From positions 543,540 to 607,539 of the forward strand of contig NZ_LMGL01000001.1 in the NCBI RefSeq assembly GCF_001427145.1: a stretch of 64,000 nt of DNA. The letters are read 5' to 3'. The DNA comes from Microbacterium sp. Root166. Lineage in GTDB: Bacteria > Actinomycetota > Actinomycetes > Actinomycetales > Microbacteriaceae. This document shows positions 41,855 to 49,206 of this stretch, in pieces (within the stretch, counting starts at the first letter, position 1; every line of letters begins with the position of its first letter). The notes beneath the pieces were generated by a model. The model had not been told where the DNA came from, searched no databases, and worked only from the letters and a program-made list of their open reading frames with translations. The position numbers were made by a program, and so were the translations under genes.

Positions 41855-42885
41855 GCAGTGATCACGCTGTCCGATGGGGCATCGACGTCGAGTCCGGCCA
41901 CGTCCATCGTCTCCAGGTACGTGCTGGAGTCGGGGTCGACGTCGGGAAAATCGCCGTACCAGGTCATCCCATATCCGAAGTCCTGCTGTTCCCACACCTG
42001 CGTCGGGTGATCGGGATCGACGAATGGGTAGCCGCCCGAATACAGCTCGACGCGGTAGTTCGAGCCGGGATCCCGCACGTAGAGGTACATCGCCTGACCG
42101 ATGCCGTGCTTGCCCGGACCGGCGTCGATCTGGATGTCGAGGTCGCGCAGCTTGTCCACTGCCGTCAGCACGTCGTGCAAGTTCTCCAGTGAGAAGGCGA
42201 CGTGGTGGAACTGCGAGTTCTTGCCGTTCATCGAGGCGCCGATCGCGATGTCGTGCATCTTCGAGTTCACCGACAGCCACGACACCATGGGCACGTCGGG
42301 GTTGCCGGGAAGCACCATCGCCTCACGGCGTTTCATGCCCAGCGCGCTGCGCAGCCAGCCCTCGGCCTCGGCCATCATCTCCGGAGCCGCCTGCACGTTG
42401 AGGTGGTCAATGCGCTGCACGCCCAGCCCCCTGCGGCGGGAGCTGTTGCCGTGGAGCTTCGAACGGATGCCCTCGGGGGCGGTCGGCCGCTCGATGTCGT
42501 AGAAGAGCTCGATCGGGTGCTCGCCGCCGGGAAGGAGGAACCGGATCGCCTCGCCGCGACCGACCTCGGCGCCGGCGGTGACGTGGCGCACGTCGATGCC
42601 GTCTTCCACGAACTGGTCGTGAAAGAGTTCCACGTCCTGCGGACGGCTCACGCGGAGGCTCATGGTGTTGACCTTCGCCTCATCCTGGCGGGTGAGCACG
42701 AGCGAGTGGTGGACGTGCTCCTGATATCCGCGGAGGTATGCGGCGCCGTCATCTTCGGCGGTGACCTCCATGCCGAAGATGTCGCGGAAGAACCACAGCG
42801 ACTTCTCGAGGTCCGGGGTGCCGATGTTGACGCCGCCGGCGTGCGAGATCGTGGGTCCGGGGTCGTAGGCGGGACGGGGTGCCAT
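41851..42885 (-). CDS. hsaC: Extradiol ring-cleavage dioxygenase (HsaC-like, type I)
   Basis: A 344-residue two-domain vicinal-oxygen-chelate dioxygenase. Metal ligands of the C-terminal domain are His161 in RIDHLNVQ, His228 in FHHVAFSLE and Glu280 in YRVELYSGGY, with the spacing of catechol 2,3-type enzymes. It would open the catecholic ring A of the 9,10-seco-steroid. ATG 42885 has AAGGAG 7 nt upstream; a GTG at 42891 is less likely. It is 52 nt downstream of hsaA and coupled to hsaD. Because hsaA and ksh genes are adjacent, a steroid catechol is the most likely substrate, though aromatic catechols cannot be excluded. Confidence 0.94.
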   Translation of the reverse strand: MAPRPAYDPGPTISHAGGVNIGTPDLEKSLWFFRDIFGMEVTAEDDGAAYLRGYQEHVHHSLVLTRQDEAKVNTMSLRVSRPQDVELFHDQFVEDGIDVRHVTAGAEVGRGEAIRFLLPGGEHPIELFYDIERPTAPEGIRSKLHGNSSRRRGLGVQRIDHLNVQAAPEMMAEAEGWLRSALGMKRREAMVLPGNPDVPMVSWLSVNSKMHDIAIGASMNGKNSQFHHVAFSLENLHDVLTAVDKLRDLDIQIDAGPGKHGIGQAMYLYVRDPGSNYRVELYSGGYPFVDPDHPTQVWEQQDFGYGMTWYGDFPDVDPDSSTYLETMDVAGLDVDAPSDSVITA

Positions 42886-42937
42886 GAGCACTCTCCTTCG
42901 AGTTCGGTGGTCGTGGGTCAGGGTAAGTCGGGTCGGG

Positions 42938-44113
42938 CTACATCATGACGAAGGCACCGGCGGGAAGTTCCGCGCCGCCTTCGAGGGTGGTCGATGCCGA
43001 GAACACGCCGCCGGGCGAGTGGATCGCGTGCTGAAGTCCGGTGTTGATGTCGCGGAAGTACTGCTGCAGCGGATTCGAGCGGCGGATCGAGTTGCCCCCG
43101 GACCGCGCGAATATGTCGTTCGCGGCGCGCGCGGCGCGCCATGCGCAGCTCACCTGGTTGCGGCGCGCTATCGCGCGGTCGACGAGCGTGATCTCCTGCC
43201 CCGCCGCGACCAGGTCGTACATCTGCGTGACGGTGTCGATGAGGAGCGCGCGCGAGGCGGCGATATCGGATGCCGCAGACCCGACCGCGTAGGTCGTGTG
43301 CGGCTCATGGAGATAGCCCTTGCCGTCCCAGCCGTGACGCGCCTTCTGCTGCTCGAGGAAGATGCGCAGCATCCCCTCGGCCATGCCGATCACGGCCGAG
43401 GTGATGCCGATCGGGAAGATCGAGTAGAAGGGGAGGTTGTACAGCGGCTCCGGGCGGATGCCCGTGGCTCCGCCCATGACGTGGGAGCCGATGGTGCGGT
43501 ACGCGGGCACGAAGACGTTCTCGACGACGAGATCCTTCGATCCGGTGCCGTGGAGGCCCATCACGTCCCAGGAGTCGTCCTCGATGCGGTAATCACTGCG
43601 CGGGAGCACGATGTGCATGCCGCGTGGCGGCTGAGCCGGCTTGCCCTCGGACGTGCCGAGCATGACGCCCAGGAACGCCCACTCGCAGTGATCGGTTCCG
43701 CTGGAGAATGGCCAGCGCCCCGAGACGGTGTAGCCGGAGCCGTCCTCGGCGGGGATGGCGAGGCCGCCCGGCGCGTAGGGCGAGGCGATCCAGGTGTCTT
43801 GGTCCTGGCCCCACACTTCGTGCTGCAGCCGCGGATCCATGAGTGCCATCTCCCAGGGGTGCACGCCGACCACGCCGGTGATCCACCCCGCCGACGGCGA
43901 GTAGTTCGCCGTGGCCATGACCGCCTCGGCGAAGTCGGCCGGATGCACCTGGATGCCCCCGTGCTCCTCGGGCTGCAGCAGCCGGATCGTGCCGGCCTCG
44001 CGGATGATACGCACCGCGTCATCAGAGAGTCGCCCGGACCGGTTGCTCTCGTCTACGGTCTCGGCCAGTGCGGGCCCGGAGTCGATGATCTTCTGCACGA
44101 CAGGGTGCGTCAT
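42938..44113 (-). CDS. hsaA: Flavin-dependent monooxygenase, oxygenase component (HsaA-like)
   Basis: A 391-residue protein of the acyl-CoA-dehydrogenase-fold, two-component flavin hydroxylase group. Matching HsaA blocks are RLLQPEEHGGIQVHPADF, GWITGVVGVHPWEMAL, VSGRWPFSSGTDHCEWAFLG, MGLHGTGSKDLVVENVFVP and PLQQYFRDINTGLQHAIH. With reduced FMN it hydroxylates the phenolic seco-steroid to the catechol cleaved by HsaC. The reductase partner (HsaB) is not found in the window. ATG 44113 has GAGAGGAC upstream. It is the first gene of the hsa operon, under the promoter at 44228-44256 that contains a motif B-like site. Confidence 0.93.
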   Translation of the reverse strand: MTHPVVQKIIDSGPALAETVDESNRSGRLSDDAVRIIREAGTIRLLQPEEHGGIQVHPADFAEAVMATANYSPSAGWITGVVGVHPWEMALMDPRLQHEVWGQDQDTWIASPYAPGGLAIPAEDGSGYTVSGRWPFSSGTDHCEWAFLGVMLGTSEGKPAQPPRGMHIVLPRSDYRIEDDSWDVMGLHGTGSKDLVVENVFVPAYRTIGSHVMGGATGIRPEPLYNLPFYSIFPIGITSAVIGMAEGMLRIFLEQQKARHGWDGKGYLHEPHTTYAVGSAASDIAASRALLIDTVTQMYDLVAAGQEITLVDRAIARRNQVSCAWRAARAANDIFARSGGNSIRRSNPLQQYFRDINTGLQHAIHSPGGVFSASTTLEGGAELPAGAFVMM

Positions 44114-44227
44114 TGCGTAGTGTCCTCTCGCGGTGCGACGGTGCACGTCCCCCGCCGGACGATGGCGGGATCTCGACATTACGGGCGGGAAGGCGCAGAT
44201 CGCGCTGGGGTGTCCCGCTCAGCGGGA

Positions 44228-44256
44228 AGCCTAAACACTCGTTGCGCTATCGTCAA
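44228..44256 (-). promoter_or_regulatory. hsaA promoter with a motif B-like site in its spacer
   Basis: On the minus strand TTGACG (44256-44251) is followed after exactly 17 nt by TAGGCT (44233-44228). The spacer carries AAAC-ACTC-GTTGCG (44233-44246), a degenerate copy of the GCAAC-NNTC-GTTGCG motif. A repressor there would cover both boxes. Confidence 0.6.
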
Positions 44257-44332
44257 CTCCCACCTCGCGACAGAAGGTGGAACGCGTTGCTTTGCTTGGG
44301 CACCAGGCGAAACCATCGACGCGCATCGCTCG

Positions 44333-44360
44333 TTGCATTTTCCAGTGAGCGGGATACGAT
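44333..44360 (+). promoter_or_regulatory. Possible kshA promoter
   Basis: TTGCAT (44333-44338) and TACGAT (44355-44360) are separated by 16 nt, about 100 nt before the kshA start, and a GTTGCG half-site follows immediately. Moderately good match to a housekeeping promoter. Confidence 0.45.
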
Positions 44361-44465
44361 GTTGCGCTAACGGAGCCCAGCGAGGTTTGCTTTCTGATCC
44401 CCAAGGGGCGGAGCGCACGTGCGACTACCGCGCGGTTCCGGGTCGATCGGTCGAAGGAGACGGAC

Positions 44466-45653
44466 ATGTCCATTGCTGAAGCACCGGGTGCGCGCATCAT
44501 CGAGACCACGGCGCCGCCCTCGAGGTTCGCTCGAGGATGGCATTGTCTCGGTCTCGCCGAATCGTTTCGCGACGGCAAACCGCGCGGCATCCAGGCGTTC
44601 GGGACGAAGCTCGTGGTTTTCGCCGACTCCACCGGTGCACTCAGCGTCCTCAACGGCTACTGCCCCCACATGGGCGGCGACCTCACGATGGGCACAGTGA
44701 AAGGCGACGCGATCGCCTGCCCGTTCCATGACTGGCGATGGGGCGGCAACGGCCGGTGCGCCGGCATCCCCTACTCCAAGCGCGTGCCCCCGCGCGCCCG
44801 CACCAAAGCCTGGACCACGCTCGAGCGCAACGGGCAGCTCTTCGTGTGGAACGACCCCGAGGGCAACCCGCCCCCCGACGACGTGACGATCCCCGAGATC
44901 TCCGCGTTCGGCGACCCCGAGTGGACGATGTGGACGTGGGATTCGGTGCTGATCGACGGATCCAACTGCCGCGAGATCGTCGACAACGTCGTCGACATGG
45001 CGCACTTCTTCTACGTGCACTACTCGTTCCCGACGTACTTCAAGAACGTCCTCGAAGGGCACACCGCCTCGCAGATCATGACCTCGTCGTCGCGCGAAGA
45101 TGTCATGCTGTTCCCGGGCCGCAAGCCCGGCACGTCGACCAGCCGCTCCGAAGCCGCCTACTACGGGCCGTCGTACATGATCGACTACCTCTGGAGCGAG
45201 TCGCCGACACACAAGTCGGAGTCCGTGCTCATTAACTGCCACTACCCCGTGACCCCGACGAGCTTCATGCTTCAGTGGGGCATCATGGTGAAGAAGTCGC
45301 CCGGCATGACCGACGAGATGGCCGAAGCCGTCGCCAGGGCCACTGCCGACGGCGTTGCGGTCGGCTTCAAGCAGGACGTCGAGATCTGGCAGAACAAGGC
45401 CAAGATCGAGAACCCGCTCCTGTGCGAGGAGGACGGTCCGATCTACCAGCTGCGGCGCTGGTACGAGCAGTTCTATGTCGATGCGGACCAGGTCACCGAG
45501 CAGATGGTCGAGCGATTCGAATTCGAGATCGACACGAACCGCGCCGTGCAGTTCTGGCGGGACGAGGTCACCGAGAATCTCAACGCGCACCACCTGCTGA
45601 AGATCGGCGAAGACGGCAAGATGCACGCCGTCGAGTCGTTCGAGGACGCCTGA
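44466..45653 (+). CDS. kshA: 3-ketosteroid 9alpha-hydroxylase, oxygenase component
   Basis: A 395-residue Rieske oxygenase that I recognise as KshA from long stretches shared with the Mycobacterium tuberculosis protein: ARGWHCLGLAESF, QAFGTKLVVFAD, FHDWRWGG, EGSNCR-like DGSNCREIVDN, FFYVHYSFPTYFKNV and YQLRRWYEQFYVD. Rieske ligands are Cys66, His68, Cys85 and His88; the mononuclear iron site is in DNVVDMAHFFYVHYS, with Asp in KQDVEIW. It hydroxylates C9 of 3-ketosteroids, which with delta1-dehydrogenation breaks ring B. GAAGGAGACGGAC precedes ATG 44466. It is coupled to a small Cys-rich protein gene and then kshB. Confidence 0.95.
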   Translation: MSIAEAPGARIIETTAPPSRFARGWHCLGLAESFRDGKPRGIQAFGTKLVVFADSTGALSVLNGYCPHMGGDLTMGTVKGDAIACPFHDWRWGGNGRCAGIPYSKRVPPRARTKAWTTLERNGQLFVWNDPEGNPPPDDVTIPEISAFGDPEWTMWTWDSVLIDGSNCREIVDNVVDMAHFFYVHYSFPTYFKNVLEGHTASQIMTSSSREDVMLFPGRKPGTSTSRSEAAYYGPSYMIDYLWSESPTHKSESVLINCHYPVTPTSFMLQWGIMVKKSPGMTDEMAEAVARATADGVAVGFKQDVEIWQNKAKIENPLLCEEDGPIYQLRRWYEQFYVDADQVTEQMVERFEFEIDTNRAVQFWRDEVTENLNAHHLLKIGEDGKMHAVESFEDA

Positions 45654-45958
45654 TGCCCCCCCGCCTTTCCATCGAGGAGGAGCAGTTCGTCAGCTGTGGC
45701 GCCGGCGGGGAGCAGCTCGACATGACGCCGTTCGCCTGCCCGAGCTGCGACAACCGGGTGCTGGTGCGCAAGAACGGCCCGGCTCAGACATCCGTGCAGT
45801 GGACGGAGCACCTGCGGTGCCCCGTGCTGCGCTCGGCGTCGACGGCGGCCGAACGAGCCCTGATCGACAGCTGCCCCACCCTGAACAACGCCATCGACGA
45901 GGCCGTCCTCGCGGGAGACATCCGTCTGTCTGCGCAGCTCGACGTGCCCCAGGAGTAG
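45653..45958 (+). CDS. Small Cys-containing protein between kshA and kshB
   Basis: A 101-residue protein whose ATG at 45653 overlaps the kshA stop (TGATG), a sign of translational coupling. It has five Cys: Cys15, the CPSC pair Cys29/Cys32 in FACPSCDNRVLVRK, Cys56 in LRCPVL and Cys74 in DSCPTL. The first four could bind zinc or an iron centre; this is inference. The C-terminal half is helical (AAERALIDSCPTLNNAIDEA). I do not recognise the family and do not recall such a protein in the mycobacterial KshAB system. It may be an assembly factor, a small accessory electron carrier or a regulator of the oxygenase. Confidence 0.82.
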   Translation: MPPRLSIEEEQFVSCGAGGEQLDMTPFACPSCDNRVLVRKNGPAQTSVQWTEHLRCPVLRSASTAAERALIDSCPTLNNAIDEAVLAGDIRLSAQLDVPQE

Positions 45959-45969
45959 AGACACACGCA

Positions 45970-47088
45970 GTGAACATCGCGATCGCAGTGGAGACGGACA
46001 TCGACGAGACAGAGGAGGTCGTCCTCGCAGAAGTTGCGGCGAGCGGACCCGGGCACCGGCTCACGGTCCGCGAGGTGATCGTCGAGACGGAGGACGCTCG
46101 ATCGATCGTCTTCGACATCCCGGAGGCCTCGACCGAGGCGTTCGCCTACCGGCCGGGCCAGTTCCTCACCTTGCGCGTGGTGCTTCCCGGCGGCTCCGCC
46201 GTCGCAAGGTGCTATTCGCTCAGCAGCACACCCGGCCTCGACGCCGCTCCCAAGATCACCGTGAAGCGGATCGCGGGCGGCGCGGCATCAGGCTGGCTGT
46301 GCGAGAGCCTCGAGGCGGGAGCGCAGCTGGACGTGCTTCCGCCGACCGGGATCTTCACGGTGCGCGACACGTCTCGCGATCTCCTGCTGTTCGCCGGCGG
46401 GAGCGGCATCACCCCGGTGCTTTCGATCCTGCGCGATGCGCTGCACAACGGGACCAAGCGTGTGATCCTCGCCTACGCCAATCGCGACGAGCGCTCCGTG
46501 ATCTTCGCGGAGGAGCTGAAGCACCTCGCTCGAGAGTTCCCCGACCGGCTGCTCACGATCCACCTGCTCGAAAGCGTCCAAGGTCTGCCGTCGGCGACCC
46601 TCCTGGCGGGGATCGCCCGCATGGCAGACCTCGAAGGGTCGACCGCGTTCGTCTGCGGTCCAGGTCCGTTCATGGACGCGGTGGAGCGCGTGCTGCGCGA
46701 GGCCGGCATGCCGCGCGATCACATCGTGATCGAGCGCTTCGTCTCGCTATCGGCCGATCCCTTCGCCGCCGTGGACGTCGAGGCGGTGCAGGCCGCGGAG
46801 GCGGCAGGCGACGCGATACCCCTCACCGTGGAACTCGACGGCGAACAGCACGAGCTCGCCTGGCCTTCGGGCGTGACGCTGCTGGACTTCCTCCGGTCCA
46901 AGCAGATCGAGGCGCCGTTCTCCTGCCGCGAAGGGGCCTGCAGCGCTTGCTCCTGCCGCGTGCTCTCGGGAAGCGTGTCGATGATCAACAACCAGATCCT
47001 CGAGAAGGAAGACCTGGACGAGGGCTGGATCCTCGGCTGCCAGTCCGTCGTCAACGGCGACGAGCCGGTATCCGTCACGTACGACTGA
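45970..47088 (+). CDS. kshB: 3-ketosteroid 9alpha-hydroxylase, ferredoxin reductase component
   Basis: A 372-residue FNR-type reductase with a C-terminal plant-type 2Fe-2S domain. The FAD motif is ARCYSLSSTP after YRPGQFLTLRV, the NAD(P)H region has FAGGSGITPVLSI and FVCGPGPFMDAVE, and the ferredoxin domain has CREGACSACSCRV followed by a distant Cys in GCQSV. This FNR-ferredoxin fusion matches KshB, which reduces KshA. It starts with GTG 45970, 12 nt after the small Cys protein, although the GGAG site is farther away than usual. It converges with the ArsR gene with 12 nt between stops. Confidence 0.93.
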   Translation: MNIAIAVETDIDETEEVVLAEVAASGPGHRLTVREVIVETEDARSIVFDIPEASTEAFAYRPGQFLTLRVVLPGGSAVARCYSLSSTPGLDAAPKITVKRIAGGAASGWLCESLEAGAQLDVLPPTGIFTVRDTSRDLLLFAGGSGITPVLSILRDALHNGTKRVILAYANRDERSVIFAEELKHLAREFPDRLLTIHLLESVQGLPSATLLAGIARMADLEGSTAFVCGPGPFMDAVERVLREAGMPRDHIVIERFVSLSADPFAAVDVEAVQAAEAAGDAIPLTVELDGEQHELAWPSGVTLLDFLRSKQIEAPFSCREGACSACSCRVLSGSVSMINNQILEKEDLDEGWILGCQSVVNGDEPVSVTYD

Positions 47089-47100
47089 GGCGCCGTCCCG

Positions 47101-47457
47101 TCACGCGGGGCGATGAAGCGGAGCGAAGGCGTCCAGCCAGTGGTCGCTGAGTGCCGGCCCGCACAGCCAGTCCTCCATCGCGTCGAACCCGCCGGCGTCG
47201 AGCCGATGCAGGACCGAGTGCTGTCGCCGCGTGGCCGACACCAGCCCTGCCTCGCAGAGGACGCGCAGATGCCGTGATGCCGAGAACCGCGTGAGGCCGA
47301 TGGACTCCGCCACGCGCGAAATGGACACTCCCGCGGGCTCGTCCTCCACGCACCCGCGCAGCAGATCGACGATGGCGATCCGATCGGCATTGGCCAGCGC
47401 AGCGAAGACGCGCCGGAGGCCGCGCTCTTCCTCGGATATATCCTGCCCGTAGGTCAT
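47101..47457 (-). CDS. ArsR-type winged-helix regulator
   Basis: A 118-residue single-domain regulator. The HTH is SISRVAESIGLTRFSASRHL followed by RVLCEAGLVSATRRQHSVLHRLD, as in ArsR/SmtB-type proteins; no metal-binding Cys pair in the recognition helix is seen, so it probably senses an organic ligand or partner. ATG 47457 has GGGAG 5 nt upstream. The motif A palindrome at 47476-47488 ends 19 nt before its start codon and overlaps the likely promoter, suggesting autoregulation. That makes it the leading candidate for the protein that binds motif A throughout the window. Confidence 0.88.
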   Translation of the reverse strand: MTYGQDISEEERGLRRVFAALANADRIAIVDLLRGCVEDEPAGVSISRVAESIGLTRFSASRHLRVLCEAGLVSATRRQHSVLHRLDAGGFDAMEDWLCGPALSDHWLDAFAPLHRPA

Positions 47458-47475
47458 GCACACTCCCGAATGGTT

Positions 47476-47493
47476 TGATCTTTGATCAGATTA
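47476..47493. promoter_or_regulatory. Candidate operator, motif A site 5
   Basis: A perfect TGATC-TTT-GATCA palindrome (47476-47488) lies 19 nt upstream of the ArsR-type gene start. The 16-mer from 47478 to 47493 is identical to that in front of the binding protein gene at 13445. Confidence 0.6.
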
Positions 47494-47600
47494 CTCTATT
47501 CGTTCCGCATCTTCATGGAGCTCCCGATCAGCGGGACCGGCCATGGCGGGGATCGGAGCGCGATGCATGCTGGCGGCTCATCCAGTTCAAGGAAGTGCTG

Positions 47601-49081
47601 ATGCCTATGGCCGTCGTTCCCTATCGTCCGTGAGGAACACAGCGCCGACGTGGTCGTCATCGGGATCGGCGCGGCCGGCGCAGCCGCGGCGATCGCCGCC
47701 CACGATGCCGGCGCCTCGGTCATCGTCCTGGAGAAGACGGACGCTGCCCACGCCGGCGGCAACACGCGCGTCTCAGGCGGCTCATGGTTCCACCACGACG
47801 ATCCGGATGGAATCGCCCGGTATCTGCGGGCACTGTCCGGCGAGCGCGTCCTCCCCGAGCCGTCGTGCAGGCTGGGCGCACGGGACCCGCACCGTCACGG
47901 AATGGATATCAACTCTCGGCGTGGATGTCGGCATCCCCGGCGAGTTCGCTCCCGAGTACCCGGAGCTGAGCGGCAGCGAGGCCTTCGGCGGCTACCGCAG
48001 CGTGGACGGCGTCATGGGCGATGGGCACCTCCACCGCGCCCTGTTGCGCGCACTCGCGGACCGCGGCATCCCCATTCGATACGACTCCCGCGCCGTCGAC
48101 CTGGTCACTGACCAGCACGCTGCCGCGGTGGTCGGCGTCCGCACCGAGGACGGTGCTGTGCTGCTCGCCCGCGGCGGTGTGATTCTCGCGACCGGCGGGC
48201 TCGAGGCCGACGCCGAACTTGTTCGCGAGCACCTCGGTCTCGAAGACGCATCGATCTGGGGCAGCCCCGCCTGCACGGGCGACGGACTGCGCATGGCCCA
48301 GCGCATCGGCGCCGACCTGTGGCACACCGACAACATGATGGCCGTCACAGGCATCACGCCCCCTGGAGCGCGGCATGGACTGTTCGCGATGATGCTGCGA
48401 CGACGCGGGTACATCTGGGCCGACACGAACGGCGAACGTTTCGTCAACGAGACGGCACCCGCCGGACACGGCCAGGCGCTCATCGACGGACAGTACAGGC
48501 TCAAGCCCGACCGGCCTACATGGGTCGTCTTCGACGAGGCCACGCGTCGCGCCGGCCCGATCAGCCCCGACGCCTCCGTCTACCCCGTCGGTTGGTCGGT
48601 CGTGATGGACGGGTACGCCTGGAGCGCCGACAACCTCGCCGAGATCACTGCGGGCCGGGTGCTGCGCGCCCACACGATCGACGAGCTCGCCGACGCGATG
48701 GGCGTCCCCGCGCCTGCCCTGGGCGAGTCGGTCGCCGCCTACAACGCCGACTGCGCAGCGGGGCTCGATGATCGCTTCGGCCGCGCGGCGGCAACACTGG
48801 ACCCTCTGGCCGAAGGCCCGTTCCACGCGTTCCTCAGCAAACCCGTGCTCGCCTGGACCAGCGGCGGGCCGCGCCACGACGAGTACGCGCGTGTCCTGCG
48901 CACCTCGCAGGAGCCCCTCGCCGGGCTCTATGCGGCCGGCGGCGTCAGTTCGACCTACAGCTGGGCGAACGACGGCGGCTTCCACATCGCCGACGCCATC
49001 GTCTTCGGTCGTATCGCCGGCGAGCATGCGGCCGTCCGCGCGCGCCAGCAGAGCGCCGCCACAGGCGCAGGAGTCCACTGA
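47601..49081 (+). pseudogene. Frameshifted KstD/fumarate reductase-type flavoprotein
   Basis: The N-terminal FAD-binding part (VVVIGIGAAGAAAAIAA, LEKTDAAHAGGNTRVSGGSW) is read in the frame of 47650, and the rest (GTRTVTEWISTLGVDVGIPG to GLYAAGGVSSTYSWANDGG and FGRIAGEHAAV) in the frame of 47543. The switch lies between about 47845 and 47875. A good ribosome site (AAGGAAG) precedes ATG 47601, but that frame stops after ten codons, implying a second shift near 47630. The family is an FAD-dependent 3-ketosteroid dehydrogenase or fumarate reductase-like enzyme of about 490 residues. Two shifts favour a decayed gene; a sequencing error could explain one of them. Confidence 0.8.
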
Positions 49082-49206
49082 CCGGGATGCGACGTTGTCG
49101 CCGCGCGGGGCCGGGCACTTTCCTGAAAGCACTCGCGCAGACATTCCCACGCCTGCCGGCTCAGACCATCCCCGCCGCACCGACGCGGCTCATCCGAAGG
49201 AGCGCA

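Larger units (their letters stand above)
44114..44465. other. Divergent hsaA/kshA control region, no gene
   Basis: This 352-bp gap holds two opposed promoters and four GTTGC half-sites: 44241-44246 (GTTGCG), 44286-44290, 44332-44336 and 44361-44366. Only the first has a partner half-site at the 4-nt spacing of motif B. I see no small gene in it. It presumably sets the expression of both the ring-A cleavage and the 9alpha-hydroxylase operons. Confidence 0.6.

Noticed and set aside
32581..44246. KstR or KstR2 operators
   Set aside because: The GCAAC-NNTC-GTTGC motif has the wrong spacing and bases for the KstR (AAC-NN-GTT) and KstR2 (CAAG-NN-CTTG) motifs as I recall them.
42884..44479. A 531-codon open frame on the plus strand
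   Set aside because: It is antisense to hsaA and crosses the hsaA/kshA promoter region; no family features.
47543..49081. An intact 512-residue flavoprotein starting at 47543
   Set aside because: The first 110 residues of that frame are Ser/Arg-rich nonsense; the FAD-binding motif is in another frame, so the gene is frameshifted.
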